A stretch of DNA of 64,000 nucleotides from CAVQFO01 sp963711725 (lineage in GTDB: Bacteria; Pseudomonadota; Gammaproteobacteria; Nitrococcales; Aquisalimonadaceae): assembly GCA_963711725.1 (NCBI GenBank), contig CAVQFO010000025.1, positions 1-64,000 on the forward strand. Reading direction: 5' to 3'. The translations under genes were made by a program, and so were the position numbers. Positions 53,816 to 63,031 of this stretch are shown here, piece after piece. How positions within the stretch are numbered: the first letter of the stretch is position 1; each line of letters starts with the position of its first letter. The notes below the pieces were generated by a model. That model did not search any database and was not told the origin of the DNA. It saw only the letters and a list, made by a program, of their open reading frames with translations.

Positions 53816-55400
53816 CCGCAACGCGGCTTGCAAGCCACTCCGCCTTGTCGAGAGCGAGCAGCGCGTTCGCGATAACCCGCTCTGCCGACCACGGACTGGA
53901 AGCGGCTTCCACAATAAGCCGCGCTCCCAGACACAACCGCAAGGCTGTAACCGGAACGCCATCTGCTTCGCCCAGGACCACCGGCTGGCCGAGTTCCGCG
54001 CGCAAGCCTGCGAACTGTTCGTTTCCGCCTCGGTTCGGCGGGCGCGTCAGGGCCACCCGCATTGAGCGATAGAGGCTCTTTGCCTCATCCGGTCCAAGAG
54101 GTACCCGGTGGCCATTCGCTACGATTCGATGGGGAACAAACGCAAAGACCGTGGGCAATCCATCCCACCCTTTGGGGAGTCCCAACCCCGAGCGAGTTCC
54201 CGGGCCTCCAGCCAGCGGCGCCAGGTGGGATGCCCCGGCGAGCCGCTCCGCGACCGCGCCGCCGAAACCATTGACGAAACCCTCGACCGTGACCTCGGGC
54301 ACAGCCCGGAACCGTCGGAGTTCTTCCAATGCAGCCTCCCAACGCAGCAGCAGGCCGGGATTGGAGACGGCCGGAAATACCTCCGCGGCCTTCCAGCCCT
54401 GGGGCCAATCGGCTCGGACGGAATACGCTGTGATTCCAAGGGGCGGACGCCATGCGGCGAAGCGCTCAGCCAACGGTTGAGGCACCAACAGCGCCCCGGC
54501 GAACGTCGGGCCGCCCAGGAACTTGGAGCCCGTGATGGCCACCATGAAGCCGTGCTGCAGATAGGCCCGCAAGGTGGTGGGCGCGAGTCTGAACTGGCAG
54601 GCATCCACCAACACATCCACCTGTTCCGGCCAGCGCCGTTTCAATGCTAGGGCGCAGGCCGGTGTCGGAGCCGTCAACCCCGTCTTGGTGGTGTCGGTCA
54701 AGGTCAGTAGCACACGGCTTCCGGCGGCCACGCCGCCTTCCACCAAGGCGCTCACCTCGCGGTCCACCGATGCGGCCTCCCGTGGGTGCCCGTAGGCGTC
54801 GCGAACCGGCACGCCAGCGACAGCAGCGATACCGCCACCCATCAACGGCGCCCCCGCGGTCACCGATCCGCCCAGGGCGGCGCGGGTCGAGAAATGCCGG
54901 CCGCCCAACGCACTCGGCACGCAACTGCCGGTTTCTTCGGGCTGTACGGTGAGGGCCAGCAGCGGCCGGCTTCCGCCGTCGCTGGAAAGCTGCGCGGCGA
55001 ACAGGTGCAGGTCGGTTCCCGATGCGCCGAATACCACCTCCACTCCCGGCAGATCGGACAGAGCGCACAGGGACAGCAGCGACTCGCGGACGCGCTGCAT
55101 CTCCCGGCCATAGACCGCGGGAAGATCGTCTGCCGAATCGGCAAGGCGCAGACGCAGGGCATCGGCGGCTGCGAACGCTTCGGCGGAGATTGTGGACGCC
55201 GTTGCCGATCCCAGGGCAAGCAGGCCGGGATCGGGGCGCGGCGTGCAGCCATAGCGATTTGCCGTGCCATGGAGGCTCAGCGCGATGCGATCGTCGCCGC
55301 CGGCAATCAGTATTTGTTCGGTGGAGGGGAACGCACCCGATACCGCATCTGCCGCCGGATCGGCGAACGGCAGCTCCGGCTGCGAAACACCGGGATTCAT
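53802..55400 (-). CDS. PLP-dependent fold-type-I enzyme, third gene of a coupled operon
   Basis: The product is 532 aa. It looks like an aspartate-aminotransferase-superfamily protein: VEVVFGASGTDLHLFAA resembles the PLP-phosphate loop, DVLVDACQFRLAP supplies the PLP-aspartate region, and the Schiff-base lysine is likely in VAITGSKFLGGPTFAGALLVP (about 283). It is longer than typical cysteine desulfurases or aminotransferases and I cannot name a characterised relative. Its ATG overlaps the stop of the upstream ATP-grasp gene (ATGA), so the two proteins are probably made together. It could be a transaminase, lyase or desulfurase acting on the ATP-grasp product. Confidence 0.72.
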   Translation of the reverse strand: MNPGVSQPELPFADPAADAVSGAFPSTEQILIAGGDDRIALSLHGTANRYGCTPRPDPGLLALGSATASTISAEAFAAADALRLRLADSADDLPAVYGREMQRVRESLLSLCALSDLPGVEVVFGASGTDLHLFAAQLSSDGGSRPLLALTVQPEETGSCVPSALGGRHFSTRAALGGSVTAGAPLMGGGIAAVAGVPVRDAYGHPREAASVDREVSALVEGGVAAGSRVLLTLTDTTKTGLTAPTPACALALKRRWPEQVDVLVDACQFRLAPTTLRAYLQHGFMVAITGSKFLGGPTFAGALLVPQPLAERFAAWRPPLGITAYSVRADWPQGWKAAEVFPAVSNPGLLLRWEAALEELRRFRAVPEVTVEGFVNGFGGAVAERLAGASHLAPLAGGPGTRSGLGLPKGWDGLPTVFAFVPHRIVANGHRVPLGPDEAKSLYRSMRVALTRPPNRGGNEQFAGLRAELGQPVVLGEADGVPVTALRLCLGARLIVEAASSPWSAERVIANALLALDKAEWLASRVAVKGA

Positions 55401-56617
55401 TGCGCCTCGCCCGCTGCCTTGGCCAGCAGATCACGAAAGGCGGCGAACACCTTCCGCATCTGAGGTTTCTTGTAGGGGAAGAGATCTTCCGGGTCCATGG
55501 AATGGACCACCATGGAGCTGTCGGCTTCGAAAATCAGCAGTCGCCCATCCGCCGTCTCGGCGCAGTCCAGCGCATAGTAGTCCAGGCCCAGCTTCCGCGT
55601 TACGGCATCGAGCGCCTCGGCGTGGCGGGCCGCGAAACCCTGATCGAAGCCGGCCATGAACGCGGCTTCCTCCTCCCGCTTCGCGGCGCTTTCGGCCATG
55701 CCGGCGTTGAGATAGTGAATCATCCAGTGGTCGGACACGGCCATGTGGGCCGCGAAGGGACGGCCGTCGATCACCGCCACCCTCGCCTTGCGGAAAAGCC
55801 CGTCCGCGCCGCGGTAATCCACGAAGGGCGAAATGAAGAAATCGTCCTGGCCATATTCATTCAGGTAGGCGTTCAACTCGCCGGCCTCGCCGATTCGTTC
55901 CAGCCCGCGTCCGGCATGGGAATCCACGGGCCGCACAATCATCGGCAATCCCGGATCGCCCAGCCACTGGGCGGCCGAGCGCCGACCTTGGGCCATATCG
56001 GCCAGTTCGCTGCGGGCAATCCGTACGGAGGGAGGCATGATCAGCCCGGGAATGCCGGCCAGCGCCTCGCAAACCCCATCCCGGGAAAGGCCGGCCACGC
56101 CCTCGGGACGGTTGAGCACCGGGCCGGGCATCGATTTCAGGAACTCCGCCAACTGGTGGAGCAGCGGTTGATTCTCCTCGGACTCCCCCACCGCCACGAA
56201 CAACACGTCATGCTCCGGAAGGGCCGGCGGAAACGGCAGCCCGGGTCCCACGTAGACCATATCCAGGGCCACGTCGGATCCTTCAAGCAGGAAGTCCAGC
56301 GGCGTGTTGGCCATGAAATCCCCGGTGCCCATCAAGGCCAGAAGCCGTATCGCCTGCCGCCCACTGGGGGCAGGCATATGGAAGTGTTGGCGCAGTTCCA
56401 ATGCCAGTTGCTGGAACACCATGCCGTTCTCCCGATCGCCGGTCAGTTGGGCGATGGCGGACAAGTCCATCAAGGCATCGGCATCGCCGGGATCGGCCGC
56501 TACCCGATTCAGCAGGTCGGCACCCAAGGGCGCCAGATCCCGCCCGTCGAAGGCCATTTTCATCAACCGGGCATTGCCAAGCAGCCGGGGAGATCCTGAT
56601 GACACCGCTTCAGTCAT
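55397..56617 (-). CDS. ATP-grasp ligase with N-terminal TPR-like region, middle gene of a coupled operon
   Basis: The product is 406 aa. An N-terminal helical segment (about 8-65, ADPGDADALMDLSAIAQLTGDRENGMVFQQLALEL) resembles a tetratricopeptide unit. The remainder is an ATP-grasp domain: LPMIVRPVDSHAGRGLERIG (about 221-240) is the nucleotide-binding loop, and YYALDCAETADGRLLIFEADSSMVVHSMD (about 344-372) carries the acidic metal ligands. Such proteins join a carboxylate to an amine, thiol or peptide. Its ATG overlaps the decarboxylase stop and its stop overlaps the next ATG. No characterised homologue comes to mind, so the substrates are unknown. Confidence 0.75.
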   Translation of the reverse strand: MTEAVSSGSPRLLGNARLMKMAFDGRDLAPLGADLLNRVAADPGDADALMDLSAIAQLTGDRENGMVFQQLALELRQHFHMPAPSGRQAIRLLALMGTGDFMANTPLDFLLEGSDVALDMVYVGPGLPFPPALPEHDVLFVAVGESEENQPLLHQLAEFLKSMPGPVLNRPEGVAGLSRDGVCEALAGIPGLIMPPSVRIARSELADMAQGRRSAAQWLGDPGLPMIVRPVDSHAGRGLERIGEAGELNAYLNEYGQDDFFISPFVDYRGADGLFRKARVAVIDGRPFAAHMAVSDHWMIHYLNAGMAESAAKREEEAAFMAGFDQGFAARHAEALDAVTRKLGLDYYALDCAETADGRLLIFEADSSMVVHSMDPEDLFPYKKPQMRKVFAAFRDLLAKAAGEAQ

Positions 56618-58071
56618 GATGTGCTTCCCGAGGTGGAGTGTGAGCAGGTCCGGCCGTGGGCGCTGGCCGCGTTGATCAGGGCGTCGATGTCCCGCCGTTC
56701 CGTGCGGTGGTTTACGATGGCCGCGCGGATTGCGAGCCGCCCATTTACGCGGGCGGTGGACGGCGCCGCGACACCGGATTCCTGCAGGGCTACCGCCACG
56801 GCGGCGTTGACGGCGTCCGGATCGGCGCAACGGTAACCGAAGCACACGATGTTCAGCGGCACCGGCGCCAACAGTTCCAGTTCCGGATGAGCCTCGATGC
56901 GCCCGGCCGCGTAGCGCGCCAGATCACAGGTTCCGGAGATAGCCCGCCCCAGGGCATCCGCGCCGTAGGTCTTGATGGTGAACCACGCCTTCAGCGCACG
57001 GAAGCCCCGGGAGAGGTCCGGCCCCAGATCGCACGGCCAGGGCGAGCCGGCGGCCAGCCCCCTCTGTTCGCGCTGGAGATATGTCGTCGTCGCGGAAAAC
57101 GTGCGTTCCTGCAGTGCGCCGTCGCGCACCAGCACGAAACCGGCGTCATAGGGCACTTGCCCCCATTTGTGAAAATCGAAGGCCAGCGAATCCGCACGTT
57201 CGATCCCCGCCAGGCGCGGCGCCAATTCGGGCGCCAACATGGCCAGCGCGCCATACGCGCCGTCCACGTGAAACCACAGCCCCTGCTCCGCGGCCAATCC
57301 CGCCAGGGCGTCCAGGTCATCGATGGCGCCCACCGCCACCGTGCCGGCGGTACCGGCGAGAAAGAACGGCGTCAGCCCGTTGGCCCGATCCTCGTCGATA
57401 GCCGCCCTCAGTGCCTGCAGGTCCATCCGATGGTCGGCATCCGTGGGTATGAGCCGCAGAGCGTCGGCGCCCAGCCCCGCCAGATCCATGGCCTGGGCGA
57501 TGCAATCGTGGGCGGCTGCAGACGTATAGGCCGTCAATTTCCCGGCGACGCCGGCGACGCCGGAGCGGCGCACCTTCTCCCCCAGCGCGGCGGTGCGAGC
57601 CACCACCAGGGCGATGAAATTGGCCATGGAGGTCCCGGTCACGAACAGGCCAGCGGAGCTCTCGGGAAAGCCGAACAGTTCCTTCGCCCAGCGCGCCACT
57701 TGTCTTTCCACCTCCAGCGGCATCTGGTCGCGGCCGCCCAGATTGGCGTTCAATCCCCCGGCCAGCATCTCGGCAAGCATGCCGACCGGCGTTCCGCCGC
57801 CGTGGACCCAACCCATGAATCCGGGGTGCGCGTTGCCCACGGCATAGGGCACAACCTGTTCCATGAAGGCGCGATGCACGGCGCGAAGGTTTTCGGGCTC
57901 CCGCGGCAGCGGCTGCGCAAAAGCTTCCCGGGCCGCGTCCGGAATGGGCTGCCAGACCGGCCTCTGCCGAAGGTGTTCCAGATAGTCGAACATGTCGTTG
58001 AGCATCGCGTGCCCCTGGGCGCGCAGCTCATCCCAGTCGCGAGGGTCCAGGCCGGACTCAAGCGATCTCAT
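56614..58071 (-). CDS. Group II PLP-dependent decarboxylase, first gene of a coupled operon
   Basis: The product is a 485-aa member of the aromatic-L-amino-acid/glutamate decarboxylase family. It has NAHPGFMGWVHGGGTPVGMLAEML, GLFVTGTSMANFIALVVAR, the PLP-aspartate region LWFHVDGAYGALAML and the lysine motif SLAFDFHKWGQVPYDAGFVLVR (Schiff-base lysine in DFHKW, about 300). It would decarboxylate an amino acid to the amine. Coupling to an ATP-grasp ligase suggests the amine is then ligated to an acid. No clear ribosome site precedes ATG 58071. It is divergent from selO. Confidence 0.85.
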   Translation of the reverse strand: MRSLESGLDPRDWDELRAQGHAMLNDMFDYLEHLRQRPVWQPIPDAAREAFAQPLPREPENLRAVHRAFMEQVVPYAVGNAHPGFMGWVHGGGTPVGMLAEMLAGGLNANLGGRDQMPLEVERQVARWAKELFGFPESSAGLFVTGTSMANFIALVVARTAALGEKVRRSGVAGVAGKLTAYTSAAAHDCIAQAMDLAGLGADALRLIPTDADHRMDLQALRAAIDEDRANGLTPFFLAGTAGTVAVGAIDDLDALAGLAAEQGLWFHVDGAYGALAMLAPELAPRLAGIERADSLAFDFHKWGQVPYDAGFVLVRDGALQERTFSATTTYLQREQRGLAAGSPWPCDLGPDLSRGFRALKAWFTIKTYGADALGRAISGTCDLARYAAGRIEAHPELELLAPVPLNIVCFGYRCADPDAVNAAVAVALQESGVAAPSTARVNGRLAIRAAIVNHRTERRDIDALINAASAHGRTCSHSTSGSTS

Positions 58072-58340
58072 GGGAAGACCAGGATCCCTGGGTTGCTCAA
58101 CGGCGATTGTGGTGACAGGCTCAAGCGATCGTTCCTCTGGAATGATGCGCGGTGGCGGCGACTGACGGAATCCCGCCGCGGAATCGTGCTTTTGTTGTTT
58201 GAAGCAAGGAGCATACCATCACCCCCATCCGGTTACGGGGACTCCGTCACGCCCCGTCCGTCGCTAGCGATGAGCCACTACCGTACAATCGCCTCCATCT
58301 TTCCCGCAGCAAAACCCGCGAGATCCCGACGCCGCCAACC

Positions 58341-59797
58341 ATGAACGCCCGATACCAACCCGAGCCCCGCCACCAGACCCTGGGCGAAGCCTTTTTCGAC
58401 CGGGTCGAGCCGGCCCGCTTTCCGGAAATCCGCCTCCGCTACCGCAACCAGCGTTGGGCCCGGCGCGTCGGCCTGGACGATCTGAGCGACACCGCCTGGG
58501 TCGACCATTTCGCCCGCTTCCAGCCCCTGCCGAACAACCTCGCGGAACCGTTGGCGCTGCGCTACCACGGTCATCAGTTCCAGCAGTACAACCCGGATCT
58601 GGGCGACGGGCGGGGTTTCCTGTTCGCACAGCTGCGGGAACCGGCAACGGACCGGCTGCTGGATCTGGCCACCAAGGGCTCCGGCCGGACACCCTGGTCG
58701 CGCACCGCCGACGGCCGGTTGACGCTCAAGGGCGGCATCCGGGAAGTACTCGCAGCGACCATGCTGGAAGCGCTTGGGGTCTACACATCCAAGGCTTTCA
58801 GCCTGGTCGAGACCGGCGAGCAGCTCATGCGGCACGACGAGCCTTCGCCAACCCGGTCCGCCGTCTTGGTGCGGCTAAGCCATGGCCACATTCGCATCGG
58901 CACGTTCCAGCGAGTCGCCTTCCTGGCCGATCGGGACAACCTGGAACGGTTGCTCAACTACGCCGTCGAGACCTATTGGCCGGAGGCTGACGCGCCGGAA
59001 CTCTCGCAGCGCGCCGTCCGGTTCCTCGATTGCGTTGTAGGGGCGGTGGCCCGGCTCGCCGCCCAGTGGACCGCAGCCGGCTTCGTGCACGGCGTGATCA
59101 ACACCGACAACGTCATGATCACCGGGGAGAGTTTCGACTACGGGCCCTGGCGCTTCGCCCCCCGTTTTGATCCGGCCTTCACCGCCGCCTATTTCGACCA
59201 TGGGGGCCTGTATGCCTTCGGCAATCAACCCGCTGCGCTGAACTGGTCCTTGTATCGCCTCGCCGACTGCCTCGCACCACTCACCGGCGAGGACGAACTG
59301 CGCCAATCACTGCACGGTTTCCAGGGCCGCTTCAACCGCCATCTGGCCGACGCCACCCTAGGACGCCTGGGTGTGGCGACACCGTCCGCGGAACACGCCG
59401 ACGCCTTGGTGGGGGCGTACTACGGTGCCCTGCAGGAAACCGGCCTGCCCTTCGAACGGTCATTTTTCGATCTGGTCGGTGGCGCGCGGCCGGCCGACTG
59501 GCCGCCAGCCCCCACGCCGCCGCGTACGAGTCGAAGCACTGGGAGCCGGTAATCCATGCGCTGCGGGCGCAGCCGATGTCGCCCGGACTCGACAGCGCCC
59601 TGGCGCACCCTTATTTCAAGCGCAGCGAACCCGAGACCCTGTTGATAGACGACGTCGAGCGCATCTGGGCCCCCATCGCCGAGGAGGACGACTGGGCGCC
59701 GTTCACGCAATGCCTGGATCGCGTGGATGAAATGAGAGACGCATACCGGCCGCTGCTGGGCGAGCCAGAGCGCGTCAAGGTATTCGGGGAATCGTAG
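58341..59797 (+). CDS. selO: Protein adenylyltransferase SelO/YdiU (one frameshift)
   Basis: SelO is a pseudokinase-fold enzyme that AMPylates proteins. Recognisable parts are LALRYHGHQFQQYNPDLGDGRGFLFAQL, ATKGSGRTPWSRTADGRLTLKGGIREVLAATMLEALG, VLVRLSHGHIRIGTFQ, AAGFVHGVINTDNVMITGESFDYGPW and PRFDPAFTAAYFDHGGLYAFGNQPAALNWSLYRLA. The frame is lost near 59495-59510 in a C-rich stretch (one base missing). Continuing with HAAAYESKHWEPVIHALRAQPM in the shifted frame leads to a stop at 59797, about 485 aa, the normal length. Confidence 0.9.
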
Positions 59798-59810
59798 GGC
59801 GGGAAAAAAA

Positions 59811-59886
59811 TGGCGTCCCCAAGGGGATTCGAACCCCTGTCGCCGCCGTGAAAGGGCGGTGTCCTAGGCCTCTAGACGATGGGGAC
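59811..59886 (-). tRNA. tRNA-Glu (anticodon UUC)
   Basis: Read on the minus strand, it starts GTCCCCATCGTCTAGAGGCC and has an anticodon loop CCTTTCACG with anticodon TTC, the T-loop GGTTCGAATCC and the closing TTGGGGACG followed by an encoded CCA. The acceptor stem pairs fully, and the total is 76 nt including CCA. A T7 tract just beyond (about 59803-59809) may end transcription. Confidence 0.95.
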
Positions 59887-59914
59887 GCACCCTGGCTCGC
59901 GCCAGGTCCGCGGC

Positions 59915-59943
59915 ATAATACGGAGGCACCCCGGTAGTGTCAA
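59915..59943 (-). promoter_or_regulatory. Sigma70 promoter of tRNA-Glu
   Basis: On the minus strand TTGACA (59943-59938), a 17-bp spacer and TATTAT (59920-59915) form a near-consensus promoter about 30 bp upstream of the tRNA 5' end. It is the clearest housekeeping promoter in the window. Confidence 0.85.
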
Positions 59944-60043
59944 GGAAGCACAGCGAGCGCTGAGCGGAGCGCCCGTAGCACCGTTCCATCATTCTGATAC
60001 ACTTGCGCTGTCCCCGCATCCAACCAGGTTCCGATACCGACCA

Positions 60044-61771
60044 ATGTCAGCCACAGACCGGCCTGCCGTGCTAAGCCCCGCCGCGATGGAACGCCTCGGC
60101 TTCCAGCAACAGCCGTTCGCGGACAACCATCGAGGCCTCTTCGAGGACGCCGCCCACAGTACCCAGCTCAATGTGGTGCTCAATATGCTGCAGGCGAGCG
60201 ACCGGATCCTGTTGATCCGAGGCGAACCCGGCGTGGGCAAGAGCGCTTTCGTCGATCAGCTCCAGGCCAAGGAAACCGATGGGATTCTTTACTGTCGGAT
60301 GGGCGCGGCCAACGACCTCACACTGGAACAGATCGCCCGGGAGTGTATCCGGCAGTTCGACTTTCCAGAGGTCCCGGGCGAAGGCCGAGGGGCGCTGCTC
60401 GAACACCTGAACGGTCAGATTCGAGCGGAACTGCGCCGCGGGGGAAGACCGGTGCTCATCGTCGACGATGCCGCGGAGTTGTCCGTGCACACGCTGGAGG
60501 AGCTGTTCCGCTTCCGCGAGGACACCATGGATTCCGCCGGCGGCCAGTTGGGCCTCATCCTGGTGGGTGACGAACGCCTCGACGAACACATGGATGCCAT
60601 TCGCCAAAGTCGGGTGGCGGGCCAGCCGATGCACACCATCAAGCTCTACCCCTTCTCGGAACGGCAGGCTTCTGACTACCTCGACCACCGCCTCAACGCG
60701 GCCCTTCCCGGAGCCGGCGCCCTGATCAGCCCAGCGGAACACAAACAGATCTACGCACAAAGCCGCGGCATCCCCTCCCGGATCAACCAGGAGGCCAGCC
60801 GCATCCTCGAAGGCCTGTCCGCGAGCCGCAAGGCCGGCAAGCGGGGCGCGAAATCCCCCAAGCTGCCGAAACCGCCGAAACCACCCAAGATCAAGACCAA
60901 GCGTAGCGGCGGCGCGCGGCGCGCCAACCAGATCATGGTGGGAATAGTATCCGTCCTGGTCGCGGTGCTGGTCGCCGGTCTGCTTGCGCTGCACTACTTT
61001 GCCGAGACCGGCCCCGGCGGACAGACGGTGACCGTGACCGGACCCGCAGCGGTCGCGCCCGCAAGCCAACGCCCCGGAACCAAGGCACCGGGCGACACGA
61101 GCAGCGCCCCTGCCGTACCGGGATCGGACAACGCCAGCCTGCCGGGGCGCGAGCCGTCGCCCGCGAAGCCCGAGGGCTTGGAGGCCGATACCCGCTCGGA
61201 TACCGCTCCACCCAACGAACAGACAGCGGCACCCGAGGCACCGCAACCTCCGCTGTTGACTTCCGCCAGGGAGACGGACGACGCCAATGCGGAAACACCG
61301 GCCGAGAAGCCCGCGAAACCACTTCCGGTAGAGAAGCAGCAAGCACCAACGGTCCCCGCGGAACAGCCCCCGGTCACCGAAGAAAAGAAGCCAGCCCCCG
61401 CGGAAGAGCCCGCCTCCGCAAAGGTCGAACCCCGCAACGCTGCGCTGGCTGACACAAAGGTCGAGCCCACCAACACGGACCTGCGCTGGTTGCTGGACCA
61501 ACCCGCTCGTAATTACACCGTGCAGTTGGTGGCCGCGTATGAGCGATCCTCGCTGGATGGATTCCGATCGGGTGTACCCAAGACCCAACGCACTGCGGTG
61601 ATTCGTACGCTGCGCGAGGGCAAGGACTGGTACATCGTCGTCATGGGAAGTTTTGGCGGCAAGCGCGCCGCCGTGGATGCGCGGGCCAAACTGCCGGAAC
61701 GGCTTCGATCCGCGGGCGCCTGGATCAGGAGCTTCCAGTCAATTCGGAACGATCTGCCGAAGTCTCCTTAG
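60044..61771 (+). CDS. AAA ATPase - transmembrane - SPOR protein (DamX/ExeA-like)
   Basis: The product is 575 aa. An ExeA/GspA-type AAA domain (about 18-260) has Walker A GEPGVGKS (about 67-74) and Walker B VLIVDDA. A basic Lys/Pro-rich stretch (SPKLPKPPKPPKIKTKR) precedes one transmembrane helix (about 305-325), then a long Pro/Ala/Glu-rich periplasmic linker and a C-terminal SPOR domain (about 490-565, YTVQLVAAYERSSLDGFRSG) that binds denuded septal peptidoglycan. The architecture matches DamX-like division proteins carrying an ATPase module. ATG 60044 is preferred; the ORF extension to 59879 would overlap the tRNA. Confidence 0.88.
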   Translation: MSATDRPAVLSPAAMERLGFQQQPFADNHRGLFEDAAHSTQLNVVLNMLQASDRILLIRGEPGVGKSAFVDQLQAKETDGILYCRMGAANDLTLEQIARECIRQFDFPEVPGEGRGALLEHLNGQIRAELRRGGRPVLIVDDAAELSVHTLEELFRFREDTMDSAGGQLGLILVGDERLDEHMDAIRQSRVAGQPMHTIKLYPFSERQASDYLDHRLNAALPGAGALISPAEHKQIYAQSRGIPSRINQEASRILEGLSASRKAGKRGAKSPKLPKPPKPPKIKTKRSGGARRANQIMVGIVSVLVAVLVAGLLALHYFAETGPGGQTVTVTGPAAVAPASQRPGTKAPGDTSSAPAVPGSDNASLPGREPSPAKPEGLEADTRSDTAPPNEQTAAPEAPQPPLLTSARETDDANAETPAEKPAKPLPVEKQQAPTVPAEQPPVTEEKKPAPAEEPASAKVEPRNAALADTKVEPTNTDLRWLLDQPARNYTVQLVAAYERSSLDGFRSGVPKTQRTAVIRTLREGKDWYIVVMGSFGGKRAAVDARAKLPERLRSAGAWIRSFQSIRNDLPKSP

Positions 61772-61800
61772 CCGTATGGGTCGGCGCGGCTTGGCGATTC

Positions 61801-62700
61801 TTATTCCGCCACGCAGCAGTTCCGACCGGAACGCTTGGCCAGGAACAGGGAGCGATCGGCCCGGGCAAACAGGCTGTCCGTATCGTCGGACGAAATCGAA
61901 GTGGACAGGCCCATGCTGACCTTCACAAGGATCTCTTCCCCCGAGTAGGCGAACGGATGATGCTCCACGGACTGGCGCAGCCGCTCGGCCAGTTGCAGGG
62001 CTCCGGCCTGGGTGGTCCGGCTCATGGCGACCAGGAACTCGTCCCCCGCATAGCGAAACAGCAGATCACTGTCACGGGCAGAGGCCCTGATCACGTTGCC
62101 GAGATCCCGCAGCACGGCGTCGCCGGCCTGATGTCCGTAGCGGTCATTCACGACCTTGAAGTCGTCGACGTCCATTAGAAGTATGGAAAAGTCCTCGCGG
62201 TGCCGTTTGGCCAGATCCAGTTCCCGATTGAGGCTTTCTTCCATGGCGCGACGGTTACCCAGATGCGTCAGTGGATCGCGCCGGGCGCTCTCAAGCGCCT
62301 CCTGATGAGCCAGCGCGTTGCGCAACGAGGGCAGCAACAGCCCCAGGCACTCTTCCACAATACTGATTTCGCTGGGCGCGAACGGGGTACGACGGGTAAG
62401 GGTCAACTCGCCCAGTTCGGCTCCGTCCAATGCCATGCGGTAGACCAGTCGGCAGCGGGCCATCGTACCGAAACGCGTGTGCGTTCCGTCCGAGGCGGTA
62501 AAACCCAGCCCGTCGAATCGAATCACGCTGCGCAGTTCACCGTCAAAGGTCCCCAGCACGTTCTGCGGATCCAGGCTCGCCTGCAACGCAGTCAACAGCC
62601 CCAGCATCGGGACCGCGGGATCGCGCAATTGCCGGCGAAGCGGCAAAGTCTTGCCGGTTTCCTCGTTCGGCACGTCGGTGGTTTTCAGCTGCCTACCCAT
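61801..62700 (-). CDS. Diguanylate cyclase (GGDEF domain, AGDEF variant)
   Basis: The product is 299 aa from ATG 62700 (an upstream GTG at 62751 is possible). A degenerate GAF-like N-terminal half (about 25-135) precedes a GGDEF domain (about 140-295) with DPLTHLGNRRAMEE, LLMDVDDFKVVNDRYGHQAGDAVL and the active-site motif YAGDEF, one change from GGDEF. Metal-ligand and catalytic residues look intact, so c-di-GMP synthesis is likely. It is convergent with the AAA-SPOR gene. Confidence 0.88.
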   Translation of the reverse strand: MGRQLKTTDVPNEETGKTLPLRRQLRDPAVPMLGLLTALQASLDPQNVLGTFDGELRSVIRFDGLGFTASDGTHTRFGTMARCRLVYRMALDGAELGELTLTRRTPFAPSEISIVEECLGLLLPSLRNALAHQEALESARRDPLTHLGNRRAMEESLNRELDLAKRHREDFSILLMDVDDFKVVNDRYGHQAGDAVLRDLGNVIRASARDSDLLFRYAGDEFLVAMSRTTQAGALQLAERLRQSVEHHPFAYSGEEILVKVSMGLSTSISSDDTDSLFARADRSLFLAKRSGRNCCVAE

Positions 62701-63031
62701 GTTTTTCGCCCCATCTTTTGTTGTCTGGGATGCTTGTCTGAGCTGTTGCACCCTCGCTCATGCGAAGTCCGTGCCATCTCGAGCCAAACCCTTTGAAAAC
62801 GGGGGATGGGGCAAGCTCGACAGCGACCGTTCCAGTTGCCTCGGGTCTTTATGACGGGTTTTTGACAGCCTATTCATATTCGTCATCATTACGTCTTCTC
62901 GTCGCCCGCCCCCTGAACACGACAAAATTCCGGCGCACGAGACCCCGGCCAGCTCAACCGCGCGCCTTGTAGCCCCCAGCCCGGCGCATTATTGTGGACA
63001 CTAAAACCTCCGAGGCCGGCCACTGGCGTAC
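62701..63031. other. Divergent promoter region between two signalling genes
   Basis: This 331-bp gap has an A+T-rich island at about 62850-62900. TTGACA at about 62863 followed 17 bp later by ATCATT is a weak sigma70 candidate towards the membrane sensor gene. No ORF or repeat is evident. Confidence 0.35.
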
